A DNA stretch of 64,000 nucleotides from CAYUIG01 sp964444685 (GCA_964444685.1 CAYUIG010000011.1:1-64000), one strand, 5' to 3'; numbered from the stretch's first letter, positions 40,718-50,114 are shown. Program-made: numbers and translations. The notes: generated from the sequence alone by a model not told the origin.

Positions 40718-41938
40718 TCAGTTTCCGGCGGGCGTCAATCGCCGTTCCTGCATTATACTTTCGACGCGATCCGCGCAGCGTCCTGTGCCCTCACGTTCGA
40801 TGAGTCCTTCACCGAATACTCGTGCGCGTGCAACGGTCTCGGGACGGCACGCGACCTCGATCGCTTCGCGGACCGTCTGCGTGGTTGCCTCTCTCAGCGC
40901 GATCGACGGGGCCGCGATACCGACCGCCGCGGCACGCTCGGCGTGATGGAACTGATCGCCCAGGTGGGGCAGGATCACTTGCGGTGTGCCGGCCCGCGCA
41001 GCTTCGATCGTGGTGCCGTATCCGCCGTGGTGCACACACGCCGCGACGCGCGGAAAGAGTGCCGCATGCGGGAGATCGTTCGTGACGAGGATGTCCGCTG
41101 TTGTGGCAAGCTCCGGCACGTGGCGCGCGAGCGATTCGTGCACGATCGCACGGCGGCCGGCGAGTCTCGCCCCGCCCACGAGCGCCTGCGCGAGACGCGT
41201 CGCATCGATGTGCTTCATACTGCCGAAACCGATGTACAGGGGCGGCGGTCCGTCCTTCAGGAACGCCTCCACATCTGTAGCGAGTGTGTCCGTCGAGGGC
41301 AGATACACGTGGCCCGTGTGGACGACCACGGGATCCTCGCGCGGCATCGGTGCGAGGACGGGATCCGATACGAGGAAGATCGTTCCGCTGCGCGTGAGGT
41401 ACCGCTCCAGGCTGCGGATCCGCGGCTGGTTCCACTGCCTGCGCAGCGACCGAAGCCAGCGGGCCTGCCGCAACTGCGCGGCATCGTCCAGGGCGAGACG
41501 TAACTCGTGAATCGCGCGCTGAAGAGGACCGTGTGATGCACCCAGCGGTGACAGCGCGGCCGTCCGCAAGTACACCGGACTCAGCATCACGTAGACGTAG
41601 GGGATCCCCTGGTTCAGTGCGAGCGCGGGCGCGGCGAACTGGAGGGCGGAGCCGATGATGATCCGTGCTTCGCTCGCCAGCGGCTGCAGCGCCTCGAGCA
41701 GCTGTGGCGCCACGCGGAGCGCGGCGCGAAATGTGGACGTGTTGCTCTGCGTGCCGTCGAAGAGGTGCGACTGAGGCGGTCCGACGGAGACGAAGCGGAG
41801 TCCGGCTGCAGCGGCGATGTGCGCATGGTCGGGCGGCGCGCACAGCACGACGTCGTGTCCGCGCTTCGCGAGCTCCCGGCCGATGGCGGCGACGGGTTGC
41901 ACGTCGCCGCGACTTCCATAGGGGGCGAGCAGGATCAC
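40718..41938 (-). CDS. MGT/UGT-type glycosyltransferase (GT1)
   Basis: A 406-residue GT-B glycosyltransferase. The N-terminal domain begins VILLAPYGSRGDVQPVAAIG, the classic start of GT1 enzymes. The C-terminal domain has PPLYIGFGSM, VHHGGYGTTIEAARAGTPQV (the donor-binding HxGxxT motif) and LPHLGDQFHHAERAA. Relatives glycosylate sterols, rhamnolipids, macrolides or vancomycin-type peptides, so a lipid or natural product is a fair guess. The start is a GTG at 41938 with weak ribosome-site support. The gene stands alone, diverging from alkaline phosphatase and converging on the TPR gene six bases away. Confidence 0.88.
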   Translation of the reverse strand: MILLAPYGSRGDVQPVAAIGRELAKRGHDVVLCAPPDHAHIAAAAGLRFVSVGPPQSHLFDGTQSNTSTFRAALRVAPQLLEALQPLASEARIIIGSALQFAAPALALNQGIPYVYVMLSPVYLRTAALSPLGASHGPLQRAIHELRLALDDAAQLRQARWLRSLRRQWNQPRIRSLERYLTRSGTIFLVSDPVLAPMPREDPVVVHTGHVYLPSTDTLATDVEAFLKDGPPPLYIGFGSMKHIDATRLAQALVGGARLAGRRAIVHESLARHVPELATTADILVTNDLPHAALFPRVAACVHHGGYGTTIEAARAGTPQVILPHLGDQFHHAERAAAVGIAAPSIALREATTQTVREAIEVACRPETVARARVFGEGLIEREGTGRCADRVESIMQERRLTPAGN

Positions 41939-42094
41939 GGCGATCGTCGTTGACTCGATTCGGTTGCGTGTTTCCGGAATGTGTCGCCAGCCGTGCAGAA
42001 GGGGCAAGGATCGCCGGACGGCTGGACGTCCGGCGCGCGCGGCCTCATGTTCCAAAGTCCGGCACGGAATGCGCACCCCGTTCTCACAACTACC

Positions 42095-43237
42095 ATGACA
42101 AGAATTCCTGCTCGTCTGCTCGCCGTCGGCCTGCTGGCCGGCTGCGTCGGTGCATCGGCCGCGCCCGCGCCGCGCCAGGCCGCACCGCAGAACATCATCA
42201 TCTACGTCGGCGACGGCGTCGGCGTCGCGTACTGGAGCGCGGCGCGGCTCGCTGCAGGGAAACTCGCCGTCGAGGAGTTCCCCGTTTCCGGGTTGACGGA
42301 TACGCGCAGCAGTGACAGCGACATCACCGACAGCGCGGCCGGCGCCACCGTATACGCCACCGGTACACGCACGTACAACGGCGCGATCGGTGTGGGTGAC
42401 GAATGCAAGCGGATGTACGCCGCGGACCGCGCGCGCTACGATGCAGATCCGGCATCGTGTGATCCGCTCGAGTCCATCTTCGACCTCGCGGTCGAAGCCG
42501 GCATGGCGACCGGGCTCGTCGCAACGTCGAGCGTCACACATGCCACGCCCGCATCCTTCGGCGCGCACGTGCCCCTCCGCCGCATGGAGGCCGCGATCGC
42601 CACGCAACTCGCGAACGCGCCGATCGATGTCATGCTCGGTGGCGGACTCGGCTTCTTCGACGGCACGCGCCGGCCCGATTCGACGGACATCTTCACGCCG
42701 CTCTGCAGGAACGCGACGTGTCTGCGCACGGGGGCGGACCTCGAGGCGTACCATCCCGACGACCGCCGGCTGGTCGGCCTCTTCGCCGCGAACTCGATGG
42801 CTCAGGCCGGCGTTCGCTCGCCATCGCTGCCCGACATGGCGCGCAAGGCGCTCGACAAGCTCTCGCGCGATCCCGAGGGTTTCGTGCTGATGATCGAAGG
42901 CAGCCAGCCCGACTGGCGCGGTCATGACAATGCGCCGCTGGATCAGGTCGTAGCGGAGATGCTCGACTACGACGCGGCCATCCGGATCGGACTCGACTTC
43001 GCGCGCCAGGACGGCAACACGCTGATCGTCATCGTCTCCGACCACGAGACGGGCGGTCTCTCACTGAACCAGGGCGAGAACGGCAAAATCGTGGCGGTGT
43101 GGACGACCGGCAGCCACACGGGCGAGATGACGCCGCACTTCGCGTTCGGGCCGGGCTCGGAGGCGTTCGCCGGCATCAGGGAGAACCGTGAGATCGGCAG
43201 GATGCTGATGGACGCTGTGCGCGCCCGGACACCCTGA
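42095..43237 (+). CDS. Alkaline phosphatase, exported
   Basis: A 380-residue PhoA-superfamily enzyme. The N-terminus has a lipoprotein-like signal (LLAVGLLAGCVG). The catalytic set is visible: NIIIYVGDGVG (metal Asp), TDSAAGATVYATG (nucleophile Ser in DSAAGAT), THATPASFGAH, EGSQPDWRGHDN (metal ligands) and VSDHETGGL. It would release phosphate from monoesters in the periplasm. The ATG at 42095 is preferred over an earlier in-frame start because it puts the signal peptide at the N-terminus. Divergent from the glycosyltransferase gene; ends four bases from the converging DUF6090-like gene. No Pho-box was identified. Confidence 0.92.
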   Translation: MTRIPARLLAVGLLAGCVGASAAPAPRQAAPQNIIIYVGDGVGVAYWSAARLAAGKLAVEEFPVSGLTDTRSSDSDITDSAAGATVYATGTRTYNGAIGVGDECKRMYAADRARYDADPASCDPLESIFDLAVEAGMATGLVATSSVTHATPASFGAHVPLRRMEAAIATQLANAPIDVMLGGGLGFFDGTRRPDSTDIFTPLCRNATCLRTGADLEAYHPDDRRLVGLFAANSMAQAGVRSPSLPDMARKALDKLSRDPEGFVLMIEGSQPDWRGHDNAPLDQVVAEMLDYDAAIRIGLDFARQDGNTLIVIVSDHETGGLSLNQGENGKIVAVWTTGSHTGEMTPHFAFGPGSEAFAGIRENREIGRMLMDAVRARTP

Positions 43238-43241
43238 CGCT

Positions 43242-44045
43242 TCAGTCGTCGGAGCGGACCCGATCGATGTCGGCCAGCACCTTGCGCACCTCCTCCTGGC
43301 CCTGCACCACGAGGTCGCTGTAGTACGAGCTCCACTCGCGCATGAGCAGGAGATGGTTCCGGAAGCGGGCCCGCTCCGCCGGGTCGCTCGTGATGAGCGC
43401 CTGAACCGCCGGATCCCACGCGTTCGCGTACGACGGCAGGAAGTCCCGCTCCAGCGAGTAGTCGTAGTGTTCGCCGTTGGCTGCCAGCCGCGTGTAGATG
43501 TTCTCGTACAGGTTCACGACCGACGCCGCGACATCCTCGGGCAGCAGCCCGATCTGACCGGACGTGATCATGGACGTGTAGATCCCGCGCCGCGGGTACA
43601 CGGTCAGGCTCGTGACGACTTTCGCGAGTAGCGAGTCGATGCGTTCCGAGCGAGTTTCCGAGGTCGTCGCGAGCCAGGTCGCGATCTCCGTAAAATCGCG
43701 TGACTGCCCACGCTGCTGCTCGATGATGCGGCTCATGTCCGCGTCATCGCGCCGCAGGTCCTCGACGAGCCGATCGAGCGCGGCGTGCGCCTTCAGCGTC
43801 CGCTCCCTCTCGGACGCCATGCTCTCGAAGCTGATCCCGAGGAAGACGCCGATGATCACGATGAGGATCTGGTAGGCGTAGTCGACCGCGCCCGCGCGGC
43901 CGCGGCGCCGGAGCTGGGAGAGGATCGAGGCGCCGGACTTCTGTTTCGGGCCGCTTCCCACGGTCTTCGCCGGCGTCGGCGGTTCGGGAGTCACAGGGCG
44001 CGAAGGCGCCCGCGTCTCGGCGGTCGCGTTCGGCTCTTCCGTCAT
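43242..44045 (-). CDS. DUF6090-like single-helix membrane protein
   Basis: A 267-residue protein: a Pro/Thr-rich cytosolic start, one helix at about residues 55-75 (YAYQILIVIIGVFLGISF), and a helical periplasmic or cytosolic domain (SERERTLKAHAALDRLVEDL, FTEIATWLATTSETRSERID, GIYTSMITSGQIGLLPED). The layout and the TSMITSGQIGLL part recall DUF6090 proteins, which are of unknown function. It follows a short open frame and a decayed gene on the same strand. No enzyme motif is visible. The gene is probably functional, since the frame is long and the codon use is normal. Confidence 0.65.
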   Translation of the reverse strand: MTEEPNATAETRAPSRPVTPEPPTPAKTVGSGPKQKSGASILSQLRRRGRAGAVDYAYQILIVIIGVFLGISFESMASERERTLKAHAALDRLVEDLRRDDADMSRIIEQQRGQSRDFTEIATWLATTSETRSERIDSLLAKVVTSLTVYPRRGIYTSMITSGQIGLLPEDVAASVVNLYENIYTRLAANGEHYDYSLERDFLPSYANAWDPAVQALITSDPAERARFRNHLLLMREWSSYYSDLVVQGQEEVRKVLADIDRVRSDD

Positions 44046-44068
44046 GGCCCCACTGCGAGTAGGGGTGG

Positions 44069-44206
44069 TCAGCGATCGAGCGGGCCGTGCGCGCGCATCG
44101 TGTCTTCCTGATCCTCGTGCAAAACGAAGGCTACGACCTTCGGGCCCGAGTCCGCCAGCCGGAGCAGGTAGGAGATGCGGAAGAACTCGCGGAAGTCCGA
44201 GCTCAT
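44069..44206 (-). CDS. Possible 45-residue protein
   Basis: A short open frame beginning MSSDFREFFRISYLLRLADS and ending MRAHGPLDR. Its ATG overlaps the stop of the decayed gene fragment just upstream, with GCGAGGTG before it, and it ends 23 bases before the DUF6090-like gene. The sequence is plausible protein, but it is too short to judge, and it may be the rest of a broken gene or chance. No family recognised. Confidence 0.3.
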   Translation of the reverse strand: MSSDFREFFRISYLLRLADSGPKVVAFVLHEDQEDTMRAHGPLDR

Positions 44207-44514
44207 CACCTCGCCAGCGGGTCCGGCCGGAGCTGGAAGTGGATCGCCTTGCTGGTCATGCCCTTGCCGCCTTCCATGTGAAACGGCGCACGCGTGCTGA
44301 TACTGGCCCGGAGGCCGCGACCCGTCCAGCCCGCGTCGGGATCATCGATGCGACCGTCCAGCCACTTCGTGTAGAAGCCCATCGGATACGGAACACGCAG
44401 CACGATGAACTCCCCATCCTCGAGGACGAGCAATCCCTGTCGATCCTGCCGTGCTGAATCTCGGTCAGCACTTCACGCCGAAAGATCATCTGGCGTGGGT
44501 TCGGGTTCGTCCCT
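44206..44514 (-). pseudogene. Decayed 3' fragment of a carboxypeptidase-regulatory-like gene
   Basis: Two reading frames together encode a recognisable C-terminus. The first reads NPNPRQMIFRREVLTEIQHG and RIDRD, then near 44440 the sense continues in another frame as LLVLEDGEFIVLRVPYPMGF, YTKWLDGRIDDPDAGW and HFQLRPDPLAR before a stop. This matches, from memory, the end of large exported proteins with carboxypeptidase-regulatory-like domains in Planctomycetes and Gemmatimonadota. A single-base loss explains the shift. Only about 90 residues remain of a protein normally several hundred long, so it is a remnant. Confidence 0.6.
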
Positions 44515-44644
44515 CAAGAGCACCACAGTTGACGGCGCGTTCGAGCGTCCCTCAAGCTACTCCGGCTTGGCCCGGCCGCCAACGGCGGTCAGGTTCCACA
44601 CGTCCTTCCAGAAAACGACCGTTGGCTTTCCGATGGAGGAACGG

Positions 44645-46912
44645 ATGACCATCCGCACCCTGTTCGTCGCTCTCCTGATGGTCGTACCGCTCGGCGCTTC
44701 GGCGCAGGGTACGATCGAGGACTATCGGCGCGCATACGGCCTCGAGGAGCGATACCGCGGACTGGTGGTCAACGTCGCGGACAACGTCACCTGGATCGGG
44801 TCGGACCGCGTGTCGTTCCGGCGATCGGTGCGGGGCGGACACGAATTCCTTGTCGCAGACGCGGCCACCGGTCGCGAGCAGCCGGCATTCGATCACGCAC
44901 GGCTCGCCGTCGCGCTGTCGACGACGGATACCACCTACACCGCGATCACGCTGCCCTTCGAGTCTTTCACGTTCGTTGAAGACGAGCGTGCGATTCGTTT
45001 CCGCATCGGTGCGACGCAGTTCCGCTGCTCACTCTCCGACTATACCTGCGCGGGCTCCGATGTACCGCGGCCGATGCCCGGAGGCGGTTTCGGCTCGCAA
45101 TCCAACGCGCCGCGCGTTTCGCCGGATCGCCGATACGACGCGCGAGTCGAGAACTACAACGTCGTCATCCGGGATGCCCGATCGGGCGAGGAGGTGTATC
45201 GGAGTCACGATGGTTCGGAGGGGAATGCGTACAGCCTCCAATCGACCTCATGGTCTCCCGATTCGCGCCGGCTCGCTGCGTACCGCGTGATCCCGGGATA
45301 CGAGCGCCTGGTGCACTACGTGGAATCGTCGCCGGCGGATCAGCTGCAGCCGAAACACTTCACGCGGGAATACACCAAGCCCGGCGACGTACTCGATATT
45401 GAGCGACCCGTGCTCTTCGACGTGGCCGGGCGCCGCCAGATCGAGGTGGACCACACGCTGTTCCCCAACGCGTACTCCATGTCACGGCTGGTGTGGCGAG
45501 AGGACGGCCGCGCGTTCACCTTCGAGTACAATCAGCGGGGGCACCAGGTGTACCGCGTGATCTCCGTGGATGCCGAGACAGGCAGGGCGCAAGCGGTGAT
45601 CTCGGAGGAACCGGAGACCTTCTTCTATTACCGCGAATCCTCGGGGGACGGCAAGCGCTTCCGCTACGATGCCGATGATGGCCGCGAGGTCATCTGGATG
45701 TCGGAGCGTTCTGGCTGGAACCACCTGTACCTGTACGATGGTGAGACCGGTCGCGTGAAGAATCAGATCACGCGCGGCGAGTGGGTCGTACGCGACGTCA
45801 TCCGTGTGGACGAGGAGAACCGGCAGATCTACTTCGCGGCCGGCGGCATGAATCCGGACCAGGATCCGTACTTCGTCCAGTTCTACCGCGTCGGCTTCGA
45901 CGGCCGCGGGCTGACGCCGCTCACGGAAGCGAACGGCAACCACTCGATCAGCCTTTCACCCGACGGCGAATACTACGTGACGACGTATTCGCGTGTGGAC
46001 CTGCCGCCGGTGACCGAGTTGCGACGCACGCGTGACCGGCAGGTCATGGCGGAACTCGGCCGTGGCGATCACTCGGCGCTGCTGGCCGCGGGCTGGATCC
46101 CGCCTGAAGTGTTCGTCGCGAAGGGGCGCGACGGCGTCACGGACATCTGGGGAATCATCGTCAAGCCGTCCAACTTCGATCCATCGAAGAAGTATCCGGT
46201 CATCGAGTCGATCTACGCCGGGCCGCACAGCAATCACGTGCCGAAGTCGTTCACCGTGTTCCCGACGCGGGGCATGCTGCCGCAGGCGGAGCTCGGGTTC
46301 ATGGTCGTCATGATCGACGGCATGGGCACGTCCAACCGGTCGAAGGCGTTCCACGACGTCGCATGGAAAAACCTCGGCGATGCCGGCTTTCCCGACCGCA
46401 TCCTGTGGCACCGCGCGGTGGCCGCGCAGTACCCGTGGTACGACCTGGGCCGCGTCGGGATCTACGGCGGATCCGCGGGTGGCCAGAACGCGATGGCTGC
46501 ACTTCTCTTCCACGGCGACTTCTACCATGCGGCCGTCGCGGACAACGGCTGTCATGACAACCGCATGGACAAGATCTGGTGGAACGAGTTGTGGATGAGC
46601 TGGCCGATCGGGCCGCACTACTCCGCATCATCGAACGTCGACAACGCGCACCGTCTGCGCGGCAAGCTGCTGCTGACGGTCAGCGAGCTGGACACCAACG
46701 TGGATCCATCATCGACCTACCAGGTGGTCGATGCGCTCATCAAGGCCCGCAAGGACTTCGAGTTCGTGATGATCCCGGGCGGCGAGCACGCGCGCGGGCC
46801 GTATCACGAGCGCAGGCGCTTCGACTTCTTCGTGCGGCACTTCTACGGGCTTACGCCGCCGGACTGGAACGGCGCCGGCATCGCGGTCGCCAGCGAAGGA
46901 GACCAGGGTTGA
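44645..46912 (+). CDS. S9 family peptidase (DPP4-like), exported
   Basis: A 755-residue serine peptidase with a signal peptide (ALLMVVPLGASAQ). The N-terminal beta-propeller (DPPIV-N, about residues 90-470) has the SPDSRRLAAYRVIPG and QIEVDHTLFPNAYS segments. The alpha/beta-hydrolase domain holds GIYGGSAGGQNAMA (nucleophile Ser), ELDTNVDPSS (Asp) and GGEHARGPYHERR (His). Such enzymes remove dipeptides from peptides in the periplasm. GGAGGA at 44635-44640 is four bases before the chosen ATG; an ATG at 44633 is less likely. It ends at a hairpin shared with the converging serine-hydrolase gene. Likely role: nutrition from peptides. Confidence 0.92.
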   Translation: MTIRTLFVALLMVVPLGASAQGTIEDYRRAYGLEERYRGLVVNVADNVTWIGSDRVSFRRSVRGGHEFLVADAATGREQPAFDHARLAVALSTTDTTYTAITLPFESFTFVEDERAIRFRIGATQFRCSLSDYTCAGSDVPRPMPGGGFGSQSNAPRVSPDRRYDARVENYNVVIRDARSGEEVYRSHDGSEGNAYSLQSTSWSPDSRRLAAYRVIPGYERLVHYVESSPADQLQPKHFTREYTKPGDVLDIERPVLFDVAGRRQIEVDHTLFPNAYSMSRLVWREDGRAFTFEYNQRGHQVYRVISVDAETGRAQAVISEEPETFFYYRESSGDGKRFRYDADDGREVIWMSERSGWNHLYLYDGETGRVKNQITRGEWVVRDVIRVDEENRQIYFAAGGMNPDQDPYFVQFYRVGFDGRGLTPLTEANGNHSISLSPDGEYYVTTYSRVDLPPVTELRRTRDRQVMAELGRGDHSALLAAGWIPPEVFVAKGRDGVTDIWGIIVKPSNFDPSKKYPVIESIYAGPHSNHVPKSFTVFPTRGMLPQAELGFMVVMIDGMGTSNRSKAFHDVAWKNLGDAGFPDRILWHRAVAAQYPWYDLGRVGIYGGSAGGQNAMAALLFHGDFYHAAVADNGCHDNRMDKIWWNELWMSWPIGPHYSASSNVDNAHRLRGKLLLTVSELDTNVDPSSTYQVVDALIKARKDFEFVMIPGGEHARGPYHERRRFDFFVRHFYGLTPPDWNGAGIAVASEGDQG

Positions 46913-46941
46913 GGTGATGGCCCGGCTGCCGGGCGTCACCT
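46912..46941. terminator. Bidirectional hairpin between convergent genes
   Basis: AGGTGATGGCCCGG and CCGGGCGTCACCT pair around a three-base loop with one bulge. The hairpin overlaps the stop region of the S9 peptidase on one side and of the serine hydrolase on the other, so it can end both transcripts. The plus strand continues TTTGCG, a short T-run. Confidence 0.55.
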
Positions 46942-48069
46942 TTGCGCGATCGCCATGAACGCCTGTGTGGTCTGCTGGCTCAGGCCGAACAGGTCGCGGA
47001 AGAGCGCATCGGTCATCGATGCATTCGCCATGATCGCCAGCACCAGCCGGGGCTGTTCCCGGACGATCAGGAGAGCCGTGCCGCCGTAGTGCCCTCCCGG
47101 GTGCATCAGGACACGTCCGCCGCCGGGCTCGTCGGGCTGGCGTACGTACCAGCCGAGGCCGTAATCCATCCCGAACACGTCGGCGGCGCCCATGGGCGTC
47201 CACAGAAGCTCCACGGTCTCCGGCTGCAGCAGGTCTCCACCGAGCAGCCCTGCGCCGAATGTGACGAGGTCGCTCGGAGTGGAAAGAAAGCCACCGCCCG
47301 GCCACAGGTCGCTGTTGTCCGTGAAGGGAGCGGTCGTGAGGGTGCCCGACTCGGAGACTTCGTAGAAACAGCTTCGGTCCGGAATGACTTCGCGGTATCG
47401 ATCCGCCCGGGTGTTCGTCATGCCGAGCGGTCGGAAGACTTCCGACTCCATGAACTCCAGGAACGGCATTGCCGCGGCGGACTCGACCACCGCACCGATG
47501 AGGTTGTATCCGAACGTCGAGTACGCGAACTCGGTTCCGGGCTCGAACAGCAGGGGACGGTCCCTGAACTTGTCGAGCGCCTCGAGCATCGATCCGTACG
47601 CCACGAGGTTCGTGAGGTCGTCCGGACCGTAATGCGGGATCCCGGCTCGATGGCCTCCGAGCTGACGCGTGGTGATCGGATGGCCCTTGTCGGGGAACGA
47701 CGGCACATAGGTCCGGATCGGGGCGTCGATGTCGAGCTGCCCGCGCTCGTGCAGCAGGCCGACGGCAGCCGCGGTCAGCGGCTTGGCGATGCTCCAGGCC
47801 CGGAACAGCGTGCTCGTGGTGACCGGAACGTCATGTTCGACACACGCCAGCCCGAACCCCTCCGCCCAGACCAGCTCGTCACCCATCGTGACGGCAACGG
47901 AGATCCCCGGCGTGGTCGACTCGTCGACGTACTGCTGGAAGGCGGCGCGACTCGACGCGATCGCATCCTGCAGACCCTGCGCGGCGGCGGCCGCCGTGCC
48001 GCACAGGACTGCGGCGGCCGCAGCGAGCGCAATGCGCACGCTCGGAAGCGGCGCCAGGCGTTTGCCCAC
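46936..48069 (-). CDS. Exported class C beta-lactamase-like serine hydrolase, first copy
   Basis: A 377-residue protein with a long Ala-rich signal peptide. It shows SxxK as SIAK (in RAWSIAKPLTAAAVG), YxN as YSTFGYN and a HPGGHYGG motif in place of KTG. This fold covers class C beta-lactamases, DD-peptidases and esterases; the motif set fits the broad 'serine hydrolase' group better than true AmpC. A peptidase or esterase role in the envelope is most likely. It starts with GTG five bases after the stop of a VOC gene, so these two are one unit. The next gene upstream but one is a second member of the same family. Confidence 0.88.
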   Translation of the reverse strand: MGKRLAPLPSVRIALAAAAAVLCGTAAAAAQGLQDAIASSRAAFQQYVDESTTPGISVAVTMGDELVWAEGFGLACVEHDVPVTTSTLFRAWSIAKPLTAAAVGLLHERGQLDIDAPIRTYVPSFPDKGHPITTRQLGGHRAGIPHYGPDDLTNLVAYGSMLEALDKFRDRPLLFEPGTEFAYSTFGYNLIGAVVESAAAMPFLEFMESEVFRPLGMTNTRADRYREVIPDRSCFYEVSESGTLTTAPFTDNSDLWPGGGFLSTPSDLVTFGAGLLGGDLLQPETVELLWTPMGAADVFGMDYGLGWYVRQPDEPGGGRVLMHPGGHYGGTALLIVREQPRLVLAIMANASMTDALFRDLFGLSQQTTQAFMAIAQR

Positions 48070-48074
48070 GATCG

Positions 48075-48437
48075 TTATCTCTCGGACCAGACGGCCAGCT
48101 CGTTGCCGCTGGGGTCCTTGAACTGGAACCTTCGGCCGCCCGGAAAATCGAACGGCTCGCGGGTGATCGCTCCGCCGGCCTGTCGCACTGCCGCGAGACT
48201 CGCGTCGAGATCACTCGAGTACAGGATGACGAGCGGCCCTCCGGTTGCGACGCGCGAACCGAGACGCAACCCGCCCGCCTCGCCGCCGCTGCCCTTCCGG
48301 ATGCCGGCGTAGCCGGGGCCGTAATTGTTGAACGTCCAGCCGAATGCGGCGCCATAGAAGCGCTGGGATTCCGCCATGTCGGCCACCTCGAACTCGATGT
48401 AATCGATCTCGTGGTGAATCTGTCCGCTGCTCGCCAT
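48075..48437 (-). CDS. VOC-family protein (glyoxalase fold), first copy
   Basis: A 120-residue vicinal-oxygen-chelate protein: IDYIEFEVADMAESQRFYGA at the start, FGWTFNNYGPGYAGIR, and RRFQFKDPSGNELAVWSE at the end with the metal-Glu position. Members act as glyoxalases, dioxygenases or antibiotic-binding proteins, and the substrate is not predictable. It lies five bases ahead of a serine hydrolase gene. Short ATG-start protein, cytosolic. A second VOC gene occurs at 51531-52007 but with different sequence. Upstream, GGAGCGACC gives ribosome-site support. Confidence 0.85.
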   Translation of the reverse strand: MASSGQIHHEIDYIEFEVADMAESQRFYGAAFGWTFNNYGPGYAGIRKGSGGEAGGLRLGSRVATGGPLVILYSSDLDASLAAVRQAGGAITREPFDFPGGRRFQFKDPSGNELAVWSER

Positions 48438-48502
48438 GGTCGCTCCTTACCTGCCGGGGATCTCGAAAGTGGAGGACACCGAATGCCGCCGGTGAGGAGT
48501 GA

Positions 48503-49912
48503 TCACGGCGAGAGCCGCCTCCGGTAGGCCGCAAACACGCCGGCGTAGTAGACGGAGTACCCGACCGCCCGGCCAGCCACGACGTGGAAGCGGACGACGT
48601 CTCCCGGAAACGCCGAAATCGAAAATGTGTTCGGAGCCACCATCCGGAGCTGGATACCCGGGCCCTGGCCGCCCTCCTCCTCCAGGGTCAGAGCACCTGC
48701 CGCGGCCGAAACCCGGAAGCGGCGGCGGTCGCGTATGCTCTCGTACCTGCCTTCGAGAGTCTCGTATCCCTCCGGCGGCGCGGGCGAAGTCGTCTGCGTG
48801 ACCGGCGCCAGTCCGAGCAAAGCCGCGGCCACCTCGGCCTGGACGTCGGCAGCGTCGAGCGCCGCGCCGTTCGTGTTGATCAGCACAGCCACCGTCGTCT
48901 CATTGGACGGGTACCGGATCAGCACGGCCCAGGTGGAGCCGGATCCACCGGTGTGTCCCCACAACGGGTGACCGCCCACGACGCCCAGTCGCGCGCCGAG
49001 GCCGTAATCCAGAACGGCGCCCCCCTCGAGGGTCGTGGGCTCGACGATGTCGGGGAGTACAGCCGGAAGATCTCGTTCGGTCGCGAGCCTGTCGGGCAGC
49101 ATCGCGAGGTCCACTGCCGTCGAACAGAGGCCGCCCGCCGCGCCGTATCCGGTCCGGGTGCCGGACGATTCGTATTCATCCGATGGGACCAGAGCGGCCG
49201 AGTCCACGTCGTACCCGATGGTTCTGCGCTCGGCGAGCAGTCCGTCATCGCACAGGAAGGTGTCCGGCAGGCCCGCGACCTCGGTGAAGAACGTGCGCAT
49301 GTAGCTGCCGAACGGCAGGCCGGACGCCCGCTCGATGATCATCCCGACGAGGTAGTAGCCCGTGTTCGAGTAGCTCCAGCTCTCGCCGGGCTCGAAGTCG
49401 AGTGGACGGTCGCGCAGGAACTCCAGAACGAACGCGTCGTCCAGCGCCTCCCCGGTAGCGTTCCGATGTGCCGTATACGCCTCCAGGATGTCCGGGATGC
49501 CCGACGTATGATTCAGAAGATGTCGCAGCGTGATGCGGCGGGCCTGTTCCGGATCCGGGTACCCGGGAAGAAGGGCGGCGAGGTCATCGTCCAGCCGGAT
49601 GCGACCCTCGACGACCAGATGCAGGGCCGCAGCACTCGCGAGCAGCTTCGATACCGAGGCGAGCACGTAGACCGTTCGGGGCCCGGCCCGAACGCGGCCG
49701 TCCAGGTCGGACCACCCGTAACCCCGAGCATGCACGACCTCGCCGCGTCGTACCACCGCGATGGACATGCCTGCGATGGGTCCCCTGTCGAGCGCTTCGC
49801 CGGCGATGGCGTCGATCGCCGCCGAGACTTCCGTCGCGTGTTCCTGCGCTGCCGCGGGTGCGACATGCCCGATGAGCAACGCGCCCAACAACGCCCGGAG
49901 TGTCGTGTGCAC
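48503..49912 (-). CDS. Exported class C beta-lactamase-like serine hydrolase, second copy
   Basis: A 469-residue protein with a signal peptide (LLGALLIGHVAPAAAQ). Motifs: SVSKLLASAAALH (SxxK), YSYSNTGYYLVGM (YxN) and WGHTGGSGS (HTG in place of KTG). A C-terminal lipocalin-like strand domain of about 90 residues (ETLEGRYESIRDRRRFRVS) follows the hydrolase domain, as in many exported peptidases. The start is GTG at 49912. It probably works in the envelope as an esterase or DD-peptidase. About 100 bases separate it from the VOC/hydrolase pair, so co-transcription is uncertain. Confidence 0.88.
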   Translation of the reverse strand: MHTTLRALLGALLIGHVAPAAAQEHATEVSAAIDAIAGEALDRGPIAGMSIAVVRRGEVVHARGYGWSDLDGRVRAGPRTVYVLASVSKLLASAAALHLVVEGRIRLDDDLAALLPGYPDPEQARRITLRHLLNHTSGIPDILEAYTAHRNATGEALDDAFVLEFLRDRPLDFEPGESWSYSNTGYYLVGMIIERASGLPFGSYMRTFFTEVAGLPDTFLCDDGLLAERRTIGYDVDSAALVPSDEYESSGTRTGYGAAGGLCSTAVDLAMLPDRLATERDLPAVLPDIVEPTTLEGGAVLDYGLGARLGVVGGHPLWGHTGGSGSTWAVLIRYPSNETTVAVLINTNGAALDAADVQAEVAAALLGLAPVTQTTSPAPPEGYETLEGRYESIRDRRRFRVSAAAGALTLEEEGGQGPGIQLRMVAPNTFSISAFPGDVVRFHVVAGRAVGYSVYYAGVFAAYRRRLSP

Positions 49913-50114
49913 CGATCAGCTCGCTCGAACGATGACAAAGGAACCGGGTCGCGCGGCCGTGCGTTCCGCACCGGAATCGCGCTGGCAAGGCGCCTCACGT
50001 CATTCTGCGCGCTTTCGAAGCGACCGACAACCCTCGCACCGTTCTGATTCCGGGCGTTGAACTCCGTGAGCCCGAGTTCCGGCGCTGAGGTGCAAAGGCA
50101 TTGTTGCGGTAAAG

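Noticed and set aside
46936..49912. True AmpC beta-lactamases
   Set aside because: The KTG motif is replaced by HPGG and HTG, and there is no ampR-like gene beside them. The wider serine-hydrolase family is the safer call.
48584..50047. A 487-codon open frame on the plus strand
   Set aside because: It lies opposite the second serine hydrolase, whose signal peptide and active-site motifs are clear; the plus-strand translation has none.
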